Positions 1 through 12,870 of a stretch of DNA of 64,000 nucleotides are shown piece by piece; position 1 is the first letter of the stretch, and each line of letters starts with the position of its first letter. The notes below the pieces were generated by a model. That model saw only the letters and a program-made list of their open reading frames with translations. It was not told the origin of the DNA and did no database searches. The stretch comes from Neodontobutis hainanensis. Its lineage: Eukaryota; Chordata; Actinopteri; Gobiiformes; Odontobutidae. A program made the position numbers and the translations under genes. The stretch covers positions 1,857,001 to 1,921,000 of the forward strand of contig JALDNG010000001.1 of NCBI GenBank assembly GCA_024349245.1, written 5' to 3'.

Positions 1-2289
1 TACACACAGTTCAGCTGTGATTTTCTCAGCTTCTGACACACACAAACTATATTCACTCACGTTCTTTGTGTTTTTCTGCTTTATATCAGAGTGACATTTG
101 CAAAGGACATTGTCAAGACCAATCCAGCTACCATTATTTCCCTCTAAAAAATGTACTTACTTTTATGCAAGTGTCAATATTGCTGAAGGAACCTAATAAA
201 CAGACCATAGATAAAGAAAAGATGAGCTCTCAGAGAAAATAAATCTATTAGGCATGTTTGCGGTAGAGAAACTCTTGAACTCTTGAATGATTTGACTTTG
301 CAAAAGTCGGACTATGTCTGAAAAGAGAAGTCACACTGCTACGTGAAATTCCCAACCTGAGTGATTGTATCCCAATCTCCACTCTGGAGAAAGCAGATAT
401 TTTCTAAGGGCTCTGTGGTAAGAATTGCAACATCATTGTCAGCTGGTTTGTTTTCAGAGAGTGGATTATTATAGAATACATATCTTTCATTGGGAAACTG
501 GAGCTATTCTTGGGCGTGCAAACATACCGTTCCCACAAATGCTTCTCAGCTTCACACTCAGGCCCATCTCTGCATTTGTGTCAAGGTTGCTCTGGAAAAA
601 CAAAGATAAAAGGTGACAACAGTAAGGGAAATACTGTCAACAATGTTTAGTAGTGGGAAGAAAGTTTGATTATACTGAATGGCACTGGGCTTGGACAGTG
701 CAATCAGGTTATAAAGCCTTTCATAAGAGTCCACACAATTAATTTAAACCAGTGACCGCTGCTTATGACACTGCTGACCAAGTAATTCTTATTTCTTTAC
801 ACAACACTGGGTCTTCCTGTATTGATTATTATGCACTGTTTAAGTATTTTCTGATGTATTAATGATAAATTTAGGCTAAAAGGCAGTTTTAGGAAACAGT
901 TTGGCAATGAACTGTAAGAATTATAGTAAGTATTTTAACTATGAATTAATGTTAATTTTCTACTCTTAAATGTTTTATTGTTGTGCTCACCTGCCCGGTG
1001 ACTGCAGATAGAAAGTAGCATGTAGCTAAATCCTCTACAAAGCATCTCTTTTTTTTGTGAGATTAATGTATAGTGTGACATGGTTCCAGAGAAATAAAGA
1101 ATGAACTAAACAATTTCCCCTTTCAAAAACTGTGTGGGTGTCAGGGGCCCCACTAGTCTGTGCAGTCCCTCAGAGATCAATTCTTGGGACCATTCTTTTC
1201 TCCTTATGCCTCCCCAATTCCAAAGATACATGATGGCCTCTCAAATTATTTTAATGTGCACAGATTTACAGATTTACCAGCCAATTAAAAAGAACAAGAA
1301 CATCTCCCTTGATTGGATTGGAAATGAATAAGTCCAAACAAACTCAATGCAACTGCAATGAGACAAGATTTCCCTTGCACTGATTTTGATGCATCATGAC
1401 TACCCACAAGGCACATGACAACTAGGTCAGACTATGCAAGGGAGATGCACACAAAAGAGAGGGTTGCTATTAATAGGTCCTAAGATTTTCCAAGCAACCC
1501 CGCTTCTACCAGGAGATTTTAAAAATAAGCGGACGTAATGACTGAAACCGGGTCATCGGAGAACTATCAAAGTAGTAGCTCATTTATCATAAAATTAAAC
1601 CATCAAACAGAGCAATTGTGTCACAGAGTTAACACCTGGTTATGTAGTTTAGACCTGTCTCAAGCCGTCAGGTAACATTCCTCGGCAAAAACTAAATTGG
1701 ATTGGGATTCCTGTCAGTTATAACTCACGTAATAATGACATGAATCAAATAATCTCTGAGAGGATCTAAGTATGGCACATTCAGACCACACACACACCAA
1801 ATGCACACAGATGCCACACATCCCTTTAATCTGGGCAAGGATTACAGCTGCAATTAGAGGAATGAGAAAGGGAGATGAAGGGAAAGGGAGAGGAGAGAGG
1901 TTGGTGTGCTTTTTTTAAACAAATATTGCCATTGTGGTACAATATTCAGTAGAAAAATGTATGCTGAGGCATTAAATGAGATTATAATGACAAAATATGC
2001 TTGGGTTGTGGTCTATTTTTAGAAATGATTTGAAATTGTTATCCAGTGAAATAAGTGGCTTTGTAAATATCACAGTTTGATATTTTTTAGAAGGAATTCA
2101 ACTTACAAGTGAGGATGGTTACTATAAAATGATCCACTTCAGTTTAAATTTAAATAAAGTTATAAGTAATGTAATCCAAGCAGTTATGTTATGTCATTTG
2201 AATACTTTTGGATAGTGCAGCGAGCTGACTCTGTTGAGGTTTTCAAAAGCAAACTCAAAACATAATTATTTCACCAAACGTATGGAGAC
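1..2289. other. Intergenic, no supported gene
   Basis: AT-rich non-coding DNA. Open frames here are short (65 residues or fewer), lack splice context and resemble no family I know. No RNA gene or clear repeat was recognised by eye. Confidence 0.6.
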
Positions 2290-3680
2290 TGATCATAGGT
2301 ACACGTTTACACTGGTTGTAGCTGTAGGTACACACTCACACTGGTTGTAGCTGTAGGTACACACTCACACTGGTTGTAGCTGTAGGTACACACTCACATT
2401 GGTTGTAGCTGTAGGTAAACACTCACACTGGTTGTAACTGTAGGTACACACTCACACTGGTTGTAGCTGTAGGTACACACTCACACCTGTTGTAGCTGAG
2501 TACACACTCACACCTGTTGTAGCTGTAGGTAAACACTCACACTGGTTGTAGCTGTAGGTACACACTCACACCTGTTGTAGCTGAGTACACACTCACACCT
2601 GTTGTAGCTGTAGGTAAACACTCACACTGGTTGTAGCTGTAGGTACACACTCACACTGGTTGTAGCTGTAGGTACACACTCACACCTGTTGTAGCTGAGT
2701 ACACACTCACACCTGTTGTAGCTGTAGGTAAACACTCACACTGGTTGTAGCTGTAGGTACACACACTGGTTGTAGCTGTAGGTACACGCTCACACTGGTT
2801 GTAGTTGTAGGTACACTCTCACACTGGCTGTAGCTGTAGTTACACACTCACTCTGGTTGTAGCTGTAAGTACACACTCACACTGGTTGTAGCTGTAGGTA
2901 CACACACTGGTTGTAGCTGTAGGTACACACTCACACTGGTTGTAGCTGTAAGTACACACTCACACTGGTTGTAGCTGTAGGTACACACACTGGTTGTAGC
3001 TGTAGGTACACACTCACACTGGTTGTATCTGTAGTTACACACTCACACTGGTTGTAGCTGTAGGTACACACACTGGTTGTAGCTGTAAGTACACACTCAC
3101 ACTGGTTGTAGCTGTAAGTACACACTCACACTGGTTGTAGCTGTAAGTACACACTCACACTGGTTGTAGCTGTAGGTACACACACTGGTTGTAGCTGTAG
3201 GTACACACTCACACTGGTTGTATCTGTAGTTACACACTCACACTGGTTGTAGCTGTAGGTAAACACTCACACTGGTTGTAGCTGTAGGTACACACTCACA
3301 CTGGTTGTAGCTGTAAGTACACACTCACACTGGTTGTAGCTGTAAGTACACACTCACACTGGTTGTAGCTGTAGGTACACACTCACACTGGTTGTAGCTG
3401 TAGGTACACTCTCACACTGGTTGTAGCTGTAGGTACACACTCACACTGGTTGTAGCTGTAGGTAAACACTCACACTGGTTAAAGCTGTAGGTAAACACTC
3501 ACACTGGTTGTAGCTGTAGGTACACTCTCACACTGGTTGTAGCTGTAGGTACACACTCACACTGGTTGTAGCTGTAGGTACACACTCACACTGGTTAAAG
3601 CTGTAGGTAAACACTCACACTGGTTGTAGCTGTAGTTACACATTAAACACTGGTTGTTGCTGTAGGTACACAATCAACTT
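2290..3680. repeat. 29-bp minisatellite (VNTR) array
   Basis: About 47 tandem copies of a 29-bp unit, roughly ACACTCACACTGGTTGTAGC followed by TGTAGGTAC. Variant units lack 3-4 bases: CTGAGTAC instead of CTGTAGGTAC, or GTACACACACTGG without the CTCAC. Point variants include GGTAAAC, AAGTAC, TATCTGTAG and GGTTAAAGC. Units starting CCTGTTGTAGCTGAG recur at 2486, 2571 and 2685 (85 and 114 bases apart), so variant units have been duplicated as blocks. Translated, the array gives spurious repeats of YLQLQP or CVPTATTSV type. No gene is implied. Confidence 0.95.
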
Positions 3681-3877
3681 ATCATATTATTATTACATCT
3701 GCCTATTTTTGCAGTAGTATTTGGCACTTCTTTTCTACCTCCTTCTAGGGTGGACGCAAACCCCTGACCTGCTGAGTGATGTGTAACCCTTCTCCCCTAC
3801 CCCTGGACTCTGCTCCAGTACGAGGACCCCCAGCCCATCTGGTATCTACCTTGATGTTGGCTGAGGTTCCATCCACA

Positions 3878-4240
<363 letters not shown>

Positions 4241-5879
4241 ACATGGTTTGCAGCTTTCCCGACGTCATCTAAACTTAACAAATTAACACACCTAAACAAA
4301 ACACAATGCTCAGTGGCCCTATGTAGCAACATGTATATCATACAGTTGAATGTGATGTTCAAATGCAGTGTTATTTAATGTTACATGAAGACTGCACTTT
4401 TAATTTTTACAGTTTTTCCTTTAAATGTATATTTTTATACAATTCAAAAACATTATATTTAATCTTTTTCTTTATTTAATAGTATTTAAAAGATTTTAAA
4501 GATACAGATTATTGCATTCAAATATTGCACAATTTGACAAAATTTACAATATTGAAACTATTCAGCAATTTTGTTTAGATGATGTGTACTGTTCTGTAAA
4601 GAGTTTAAAAAATAAAAATAAAACACAAAAGCAACTTATTTTCACACCTCTTTCCTGGCAACGAACACACAAGCAGCTATTCTAACTTTAGATCTAACTA
4701 GTACCAAAAGAACTAATGAAACTGCAAATAACCATCATTATGTTTTTTTAACTGTACCGTGTTGTGCTGAACCCAGGTGAAAACTGGTTTATTTGTGCTC
4801 ACCCTGAAGTGTTTTTAAAGGGAGCAATGCAATCTCATTTTATCAAATAGCAGATACCAGCTATACTGGTCCATTTTTATAATAAAATAATGGGAGTGCC
4901 CTCCACGTTTGGTTTACCTCATGTCTAATGTGAAGCGAAGGTACTGCATGTAATGTGTTTACCTCATATGATACGCCCTAAAGTATTAAAAGTGCATTGG
5001 AGAAATAATGTGACAGAAAACAAGCGATGGCGTGAATGTGAGGATAAAGAAACAGAGTGACTGCAGGCACTGCCAGCCTGGCTGATTCCAAAGCCTGGCA
5101 ACAGCAACAAAGAGCCACTGTCTGTACTCGCTCTGGCTCCCACACATATGCACGCATACTGCACTGACGACTCCCAGGTTCGCTGTCAAACACACCGGGC
5201 TGACCACTAGGCTAACCTGAGGGATGAGCTCAGAAAACCCATCCAGTCTCATAAAAACTCTGCACCAGAGGCCCCACAATTGTCCAACAGGCAGGACTGA
5301 AAACAGACTGAAAAAGTTGCATAAATCAACACAATGAGCTGAATCACAAGTTATTACCATATATGGGAAAGTGTGATGCATGAACACCACTAAGTTAACT
5401 GCTGTTAGCTAGGGCTGTAAAGTATAGAGTAACACATTTTACCTCATTGATTTACAAATAAAATGCACACTTTTTTTTACAGATGCAATCTTGAAATACA
5501 ATAAAAAAAATTCCAGTTATGATAAACCCTGTTCATTGAATGGTTGGGTGGCTAAGTTCAGTCCTTCCAAAGTAGTCAAACATTATTTAGTCATATAGTC
5601 CTTTATTTCTGAATAAGCCCCAGAGTGGAGTCAAGAGTTTACGTCACATTGAGTAAAGCCATTCAAATGACCACCATATTCTGGACATGTTTGCGCTCAC
5701 ATAAAAAGGTGACTAAAATTTGTTGTTTATTTGAAAAGCTTACAATAAGAATAGGAAGAAAGTTTGTGCAGTGTCAAAACTGGATGCATGTATAATGCAG
5801 TCAGTGTGAGCCTACTCAGTTTTAACAGCACAGCACAACTCTATCATGACTCAGCTTGTGTTTAAGAAAAACAACACAT
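4241..5879. other. Intergenic, no supported gene
   Basis: AT-rich, with no recognisable coding or RNA feature. The 134-residue minus-strand frame at 4986-5390 overlaps two other open frames and matches no family I know. Confidence 0.55.
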
Positions 5880-6560
5880 CTGTGAAGCCCTGAGAGACTG
5901 TGGATACCCCATTTAGAGCAAATCCAAGAGGGCACAGAAACCTAACAGACAGGAACTGGAGACATAAGGCAAAGGCATAGTTATCCCTAACATTTCTGGT
6001 TTATGAGAAAAACTTAAGAGGATTTTCTACAAACACAACATTCCGGTTTACTTCAAACCTAACAACAATCAATATAAGAAAAAAAGGGTCCACCCTAAAG
6101 ACAAGATCCCCTCCCACAGACAGAGTAATGTGGTTTGAGCTGTTTGGTGTTGTGAAGAGTGCAGCTACAGTTACAGAAACACGTCAGCAGCTCCACAAGA
6201 GGATGTATCAGCACAGAAGAGCCAACCCTGGTGGAGCTGAGTCTGCAGTTCAACTCCACCTTCACCTAAAAGAGAAAGGGCCAACAAAGGATGAAGCCTC
6301 AGATACAATTTTTGTTTTGAAACCTACATCAAAGGAGTTCAGGCTAATGGTCCACATGAACTTAACGACTCACACTACCCTTTTATGTTAACGACAGTGA
6401 GACCAGAACAGCCTGGTCCAATCATACTTAGTTTCAGGTCAAAGCCCTCCCTCTGATAGTTATAAACTCAGATCTTGTATCAGTTAATCTTCTGAATTTG
6501 AAAATGTTTCTTAGATAAGGAATGAAACATCTTCACCTTGAAAACTAAGTCCAGAAACCT
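5880..6560 (+). mobile_element. Penelope-like retroelement fragment (GIY-YIG region)
   Basis: Decayed remnant of a Penelope-like element (Neptune/Penelope type). Reading forward with frame changes, it gives an EALRDCGYP segment, then IPVYFKPNN, then a HPKDK-like motif, then a C-terminal GIY-YIG nuclease-like piece with ETRQQLHKRMYQHRR and ESAVQLHLHLKEKG (about 6168-6290). The 3' tail carries GGAATGAAACATCTTCACC, the sort of text that follows these elements in fish. Stops and frameshifts show it is dead. The reverse-transcriptase core is missing or lies upstream beyond recognition. Confidence 0.72.
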
Positions 6561-8599
6561 TTTTATTAACTTGTGTTTATGTAAAAGTGTTGTGTGCATG
6601 TTGTATGAGTCACAGCTGACTGACAGTTTTGCTGTAGGCATTATGGGTTAGTTTTCAGAATAAAAGCTTGCTTCTAGTAAACAGTATTTAAACCAAAGCC
6701 TCGTTACACTTCCCTGAAAAGGAGCAGCCACAGAGCAATTCCAAGTTATGCTGGTCAAAGGTTACTCAGACAATTGAAAGGAACAATGCCCCGCTCATTC
6801 ACAGTACACTGCTTGTCAGGAACCCAGCTAACACGCCGACAATAAGCAATATCCTGTGTACTGTACTACATGGAATGCCTTTACACAACTTTTCCCTGTC
6901 ATTAAAGTTAGAAGAGCTGCAGGGGAGAAAGTCAAAGAGGGCATAGGTGGACAGTGGAACAGAAGGAGCTGAATGGACAGAAAGAGGACATGAGGAGGAG
7001 TCTCATGACGGTAGTGGCATGTCTGCGTGTCCTTGTAAAGGACACCGGCAAACGACAAACGACTTCTTTGTCTTACAATCCCTGCATCTCATTTCTCTCT
7101 CCTTCTCCTTCCCATGTCCTTACACCTCCCCTGCCCCTCCTTTCCTTCTGTCCTCAAAGCCCTATGTCTTCATCTCACTTTACAAACTTCAGCTGCACAG
7201 TGGGAAAGTTCTGAACAATGTGACAAACTGCTCTTTCTTCGCAGACATGACGGACTCTGTTATTGCCCAATAGGTCTCCATTTCCTGTCCTGCCCACACC
7301 TCCTACACATGCTTGTACTTTGGAGTTTTCCGCTCTCTGCTCTGCTGCAGTTGCACAATAAGAGATCAGTGAAACACACACAAACGCCCACGCAACTTCC
7401 ACATTTTCACTCCTCCTCCAACTGGTCATTTTCATAGCCATGCTGTCACAGAATTCCTCTGCTGGCTCCTCCTCCTCTATGAACACCTCCCTCGGGGGCC
7501 TGCGTAGTCTCCTTTTTAATGGAAAAATACCAGTGCACATGAGAGAACTGGGATAAAAAAAGAAGACACTGTTTGAACAAAAAAGTAAAAAATACTTTAA
7601 AATATCCCTCACCCCACATTTGACATCACAGATATATTTATACTCCTAACAGAATGGCTGACTGACTGAGGGAGAGCCAGTCAAAACACCCCCAAGTCCC
7701 ACTGGACTAATATTCTCCTGACTGAGCTATGACCATCACTTTAGCATATCTATACTTTTCTATAAATGAGAGATTGTATGTACGCAAACAATAATAGATA
7801 GATAATAGCTAGTTATAGGCAAGTTCACCTATTTTTATTGATTCGTGCACAACTGGTATGTTAGGTTATAACATTGCAACAAGTCCTAATTAATCTACAC
7901 ACTGTGCTAAAACGTCACATAGCGGTGGAGGGTTTATTCATAAACAATGTCCTTCCATATGTGGGTGCGTGTGTATTTCCATTCTCAGGAAGGAGCCAGC
8001 ACATTCACTCGACTGTAAAACATGATATCCTCAGCGGAATGTCAAACCTGAGCGGCAAAGCCAGTAAAAGTTTCCAGTATGACCGCACAATTCATCGTAA
8101 GGGACTCTCAAAAGTGAGCGTTCACAATGTTGACCTCATCATGAACAAAGAGCATTTTTGTTAGAATTAGAATTGAGTTCACTTTAGAAAATAAATTTGA
8201 GTGAAATTAAATGAATGCTCACAGATGCCCCGTGGATTACTCCTGCGTAGAAAAGGCTATATTTAGATGTGTAATTCTAATGCCTAGGATTGTTTCAGGG
8301 TATATTATTTCATACTGTAGCACCCAGATCTGAGGACATGTGGAGTTTTGAGCTGTAGCTTAATGTAGGATTAGGCAGATTGAAAAAAATATATTATGCA
8401 TAATATTGTACTGGGCAGGTATCTAATACAGCATCCAATTATGTAATAATGTGCAATTAGGTAACGCATTTATCTCTAAATGAAAATGTGTAATTTACAA
8501 AAGCCATTACGGTTTAATTTGTCTGTGTAGAAATGAAATGCATTAATATCTACATTTGTGCTCATACCCTGACATATTTTGGGATTTATTTGCTTTTCT
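6561..8599. other. Intergenic; one weak coding candidate
   Basis: No gene is supported with confidence. The minus-strand frame 7175-7612 contains RRPPREVFIEEEEPAEEF and, after an internal MAMKMTSWRR, a hydrophobic VAWAFVCVSLISYCATA stretch that could be a signal peptide. No clear donor site or family match was found, so it is left as a candidate only. Confidence 0.4.
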
Positions 8600-9426
8600 T
8601 TTTCCAGAAAATATGAATGATTACACAAAAACTTTTCCTTCACTCATTGTTAGTGACTGGGTGAAACCATTTATTGTCAAAAAATTGTGTTTACACCTTT
8701 TAAATCATGACAACAGAAACTACCTAAATGACCATAATCAAAAATTTAAATACATAAAATACATACATAAGTTTACATACCCATTTAAGGGTAACATGCA
8801 CACAAGTTGACACAAATTTGAATGGCTACTAAAGGTATCCATCCTCACCTGTGATCTGTTTGCTTGTCATCAGTGTGTGTGTATAAAAAGGTCAATGAGT
8901 TTCTGGGCTCCTAAACAGACCCTTGCATCTTTCATCCAGTGCTGAACTGATGTTTTTGTATTTTGATTCATGGAGAAAACAAAATATTTGAACTGTATAA
9001 AACAGAAAAGGGATATAAAAAGATATCCAAGGAATTGAGGATGCCAATCAGCAGTGTTCAAAATGAGGGATTTCTGTTGAAAACAAACCAAGGTCAGGTA
9101 AACCTACAAAGCAAAAACCCACAAATATCTAAAATACAGGACTCTCTGAAAAAAGGTGGTGTGGCTGTTTCAAGATGCACAATAAGAAGGCACTTGAAGA
9201 AAAATGTACTGCTTGGTCGAGTTGCCAGACGAAAGCCATTACTATGCAAATGCCATCTCGCAAGCATCCCGGTTACAATACGCAAAAACAGCACAGAGAC
9301 AAGCCTCAAAACTTCTGGAACAAAGTAATTTGGAGTGATGAGATCAAAATGTATCTTTTTGGCCACAACCACAAACAAACAAGGCCTATGATGAAAGGTG
9401 TCCTACAGTGAAACATGGAGGTGGAA
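8600..9426 (+). mobile_element. Tc1/mariner transposon remnant, truncated
   Basis: The left end (TTTTTCCAGAAAATATGAATG) matches the terminal repeat of the small element at 50333-50541. Inside are pieces of a Tc1-type transposase: EKGYKKISKELRMPISSVQN (helix-turn-helix, about 9005-9064), then a jump to GGVAVSRCTIRRHLKKN, then LLGRVARRKPLL, then FWNKVIWSDEIKMYLFGHN (around the first catalytic Asp, 9317-9372). Frameshifts and internal deletions break the gene. The catalytic second half (DD34E end) is absent, replaced at about 9427 by a non-LTR tail. Confidence 0.88.
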
Positions 9427-9525
9427 ACGCCTTGGAAGAGCTGGAGGAAGTTCTGGGGAGTGGAAAGTCTGGGCGTCTCTGCTTAGACAGCTGCCCCCGC
9501 GACCCAGGTAAGCGATAGAAGATGA
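9427..9525 (+). mobile_element. Non-LTR retrotransposon 3' tail fragment
   Basis: The words AGTCTGGGCGTCTCTGCTTA, GCTGCCCCCGCGACCC and AAGCGATAGAAGATGAATGG form the typical 3' end of fish Rex-type non-LTR elements, which finish in short GATG-like repeats. Only the tail is present, as expected for a 5'-truncated insertion. The assignment to Rex1, Rex3 or a relative is uncertain. Confidence 0.55.
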
Positions 9526-12500
9526 ATGGATTGACTTAAATGTCACCTTCAGTAGGCTCTGGACTGTACAAGGCTATGGACTAACTTTTTTTAATGCTTT
9601 CTTTTGGCCCCAGAATAATGTAATTCAAGGTTCTATTCAATTTTGTTGTCTTTGGTGATTGTAAAAGCCAATATTGATATCATTAAACTAATTGTGCCTT
9701 TATGCTGACTTATGGTTAATGGTTATGGTTAATAATATTCTATTCCTAAGAACAGTATTATTTTATCTCATATTATTGCCTTGTTGTAAAGGTGATTTCA
9801 GAATGAGATCACTAAGCTATGTTTTATTATTCATGCATGGAAAGAAAACTGGAGAATACACATTGAGTGTTATTAGATGAATGACTTTGCATACAGACAC
9901 TTAAAGCCCAAGCCTGTGCCCAGATTCATCAACAAACTGCAAATCTCAGCAGATTTAAAAAACCTCAAAGTGCTGGAACATTATGTGTGCGCTGAGTTAT
10001 CAAAAAAAAAATATATATAATAATCACTTTTACCAGTGATCCACAAGGCAAAAATAAAAAGTCGTGTGACAATTACAGCTTAAAAGTGACCGCACAAGGA
10101 CATTACTCTCTCTTTGTCTCTCAGCAGATTATAAACGCACAACACACACCCGGTGATCCCGATTAGTGTCACACACAGATGTCCTCACGGGAACCTAACG
10201 CACCACTCTGCAGTTGTACGAGTTATGTTCACTTCGCAGGATTCAAGTGTATTATAAGAAAGTGACCGCAGACGGTATTCCCAGCTTGACGTCTTAAGCA
10301 GTGACTTTCTGACACAGGCCTACGTCGCCTAGCAACAAGGTCTCACACACATGCACCGCTCGCTGGCATGTGTGTGAGACAGAAGAGTTGGGAGAAAATG
10401 AGATGGAGGTACTGTGCGACTGATGCCCTTCAGTTAAATATCGCTTTTCTACTTATGCCTACAATGTTATAAAGGCAAATGTACTTGAAAACATCTACGT
10501 GTTTTGAGCAGCTTGATGTAAAAGACAGAAAAAGAGAGCATAATTCTCAGTTTGTTGACAGCGAGCGCACACCACTAATCATCCTCATCAGTTTATCAAA
10601 CAACCAAAGCGGTGACAAGCTGTCTGCGCTCATCAACTACAGCCTGACAAAGCAATGCAACTGTTGCCAGTACAAAACATAATTTGTGGCATTGCAAAGC
10701 TTGATCTCAGTGTCTAATTATTGATACATACACCAAATTATCCTCTTTTGTTTCTGCCCCATTGCCTTTCGTTCTTATCATCAACCAAAAAGTCGTTAAA
10801 ATTAAAGCTGCGGAACACCTTCACCAAATCAAATGTTACTTTAGACTGTTACATCTGGGTCAGTTTGTTCTGAGAAGTTGAGCATTTCCTACTCGACACA
10901 AGGAGCAAATGTATCTAAAAACTGCCAATGCAGTTTTTAAGATGTCAAAAAGAGTGAGAGGATTTGTGTCAACCAAAGACCTTGAGGGTTGAACTTAACA
11001 AGGAAGAAGCAGATGGACCTTTCCAACACACGCGCACATAAAAGGAACACAAATGGTGTTGCACTGGGAGCCTCTAGGGGCCAATATGAAGCCAGTGCAA
11101 AGTCAAATATTTCCAGATCCCCTGTGTGCTTCTGCTGTTGCAAAAAAACAACATCTTGAGTTTAGACGGCAGGATGATTTGGGCATGGATTTAAACCTGG
11201 AAAAAAACACATACATACAGAGGAGCCTGGATTTTTCACCGCTGCCCGAGGGAACAATCTTAGCCTCTTAAATATGACAGAGACAGAGAGATGGATTTAC
11301 TGTGGCGGGGTGGGATGAGAGAGGGCGGCCATGATGGATGTTTTCACTGCACGCGCACACACATCAGCAGAACTGGATGAAAGGAATCAATATCAGTTTT
11401 ACTAAGAGCAGTACTGATCTCACCTCTTTTCCTCAGCTCCAAACATTATTGTTGTAGGCCATCTGTGGTAATTGTTCGCACCAGTAGGGGGACTCTTGCG
11501 CTAATGCTGTTCTCAAATGGAACATTTGATAAGGTTCAACTGTGAATACCTATGTCAACTATATGCTACTACAGTATATTCAGATCAATAGAAAACCACA
11601 CAAACATTTTGGATCAATGCTAACACCCCCTCCAGGGAGGCATTCTGGTAAAAGGTCAAAGACAGGCAAACATATATATCTTATCATCTGGGGTTCATTA
11701 CTGGGTTGCTATGACGACGCCTCACATCCCAGTGTTTACCATTTCATCTTATGAACAATGACGTTTGTGTGTATATATGGATGCTAAAAATAGAAATCTG
11801 TGTAAAAAATTTTGGAGGATTGAGCCATCCAAAGATGTCTGCATTGCTGAACTCTATTATGAATATTATAGTACACTCATTCAGCTAAAAGGTTGGCAGC
11901 AAAAAAATAAAAATAAAAAATTAATAAAATAAAATGTATTACAGTCTGGGGCTGGTCAGAATTATTTGAATAAGCCTCATTTTTAGAAAACTCTTTCAAT
12001 GTGATTTGGGAGACATGTTGACAATTGAAAGCTATACTGTATTTCTATGTAGCATTAAAGTGAGTAACATATGATGCAAAGTGTTGAAGGCGCAAGTGAG
12101 TATGACAAAATATGAACATCTTGTGCCAATTGTTTTTTTTCCCTCCATCTATTCTCCCCTTTTTACACATGCTTGTGAATGAAGTGAAGACACGCATGAA
12201 GCAAGAGGCACAGCCTGTCGTATGGTTGTGGGCAGCTGACATTTCGCAGCGAGCAGCCAGCCAGTCGGAGGTGCAGGATAGTCACGCAAAGGCACACTCC
12301 CAGTGCACACAATCATACGACTCTCCCACATGCAAATCTTGTCGGTGAATGAGGGATTTACTCCGTCGAGCTCACATGTGCGCTGAATTCACATTATGTA
12401 ACGCTTCATTCCCTGCTCTGACTTTCTGCCATTTAGTTCCCCATGTGTGCAATGAATCACCAGGCTGCCACATTTTAATATAGCAGGCACGTGCGACCTC

Positions 12501-12746
12501 TTACATAACGATCTGATCGGCGTGTAATTCGTTATTTTAGAACCTAGATGGTAATGTGGTGAGAAATATAGAAGTGATGACTAGTCTGGAATATATCTAT
12601 TCTCATACATGCATAATCAGGGCACCCATGGCAATTAATGCAATGTGAATGCAGTGGAGAGAACAGCGGAAAAGGTTTTTGTAAAGTCTAAACTTTTTCT
12701 TACATACACAGTATTATCTCTTTCAAATATACGGTTTAGATAAGGG
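9526..12746. other. Intergenic, no supported gene
   Basis: No convincing coding exon, RNA gene or repeat. Open frames are under 80 residues and unsupported. Confidence 0.55.
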
Positions 12747-12870
12747 CTGCACAATATATCTCAAATGTCTAGTTATTGCAATCCGTATTGCAAAGAATAA
12801 TTTCTATTGCAATAAAGTTACGGTCTTCAAAGCTTTGTCCAAACAAAACCTTAAATCAAAATATTGTGTG
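12747..12870. repeat. Possible degenerate fish dispersed repeat
   Basis: It begins GGGCTGCACAATATATC and continues with TATTGCAATCC and ATTGCAAAG-like text, resembling a dispersed element common in fish with GGGCTGCAC(A/G)ATAT at one end. It is too decayed to delimit or classify. Confidence 0.35.

Noticed and set aside
2848..3125. Open frames with repeated YLQLQPV / CVPTATTSV units
   Set aside because: They are translations of the 29-bp minisatellite in different frames. There is no start context, splice site or homologue.
2290..3680. CRISPR-like array (29-bp repeats)
   Set aside because: Units are contiguous with no unique spacers, no cas genes are present, and the genome is vertebrate. 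It is a minisatellite.
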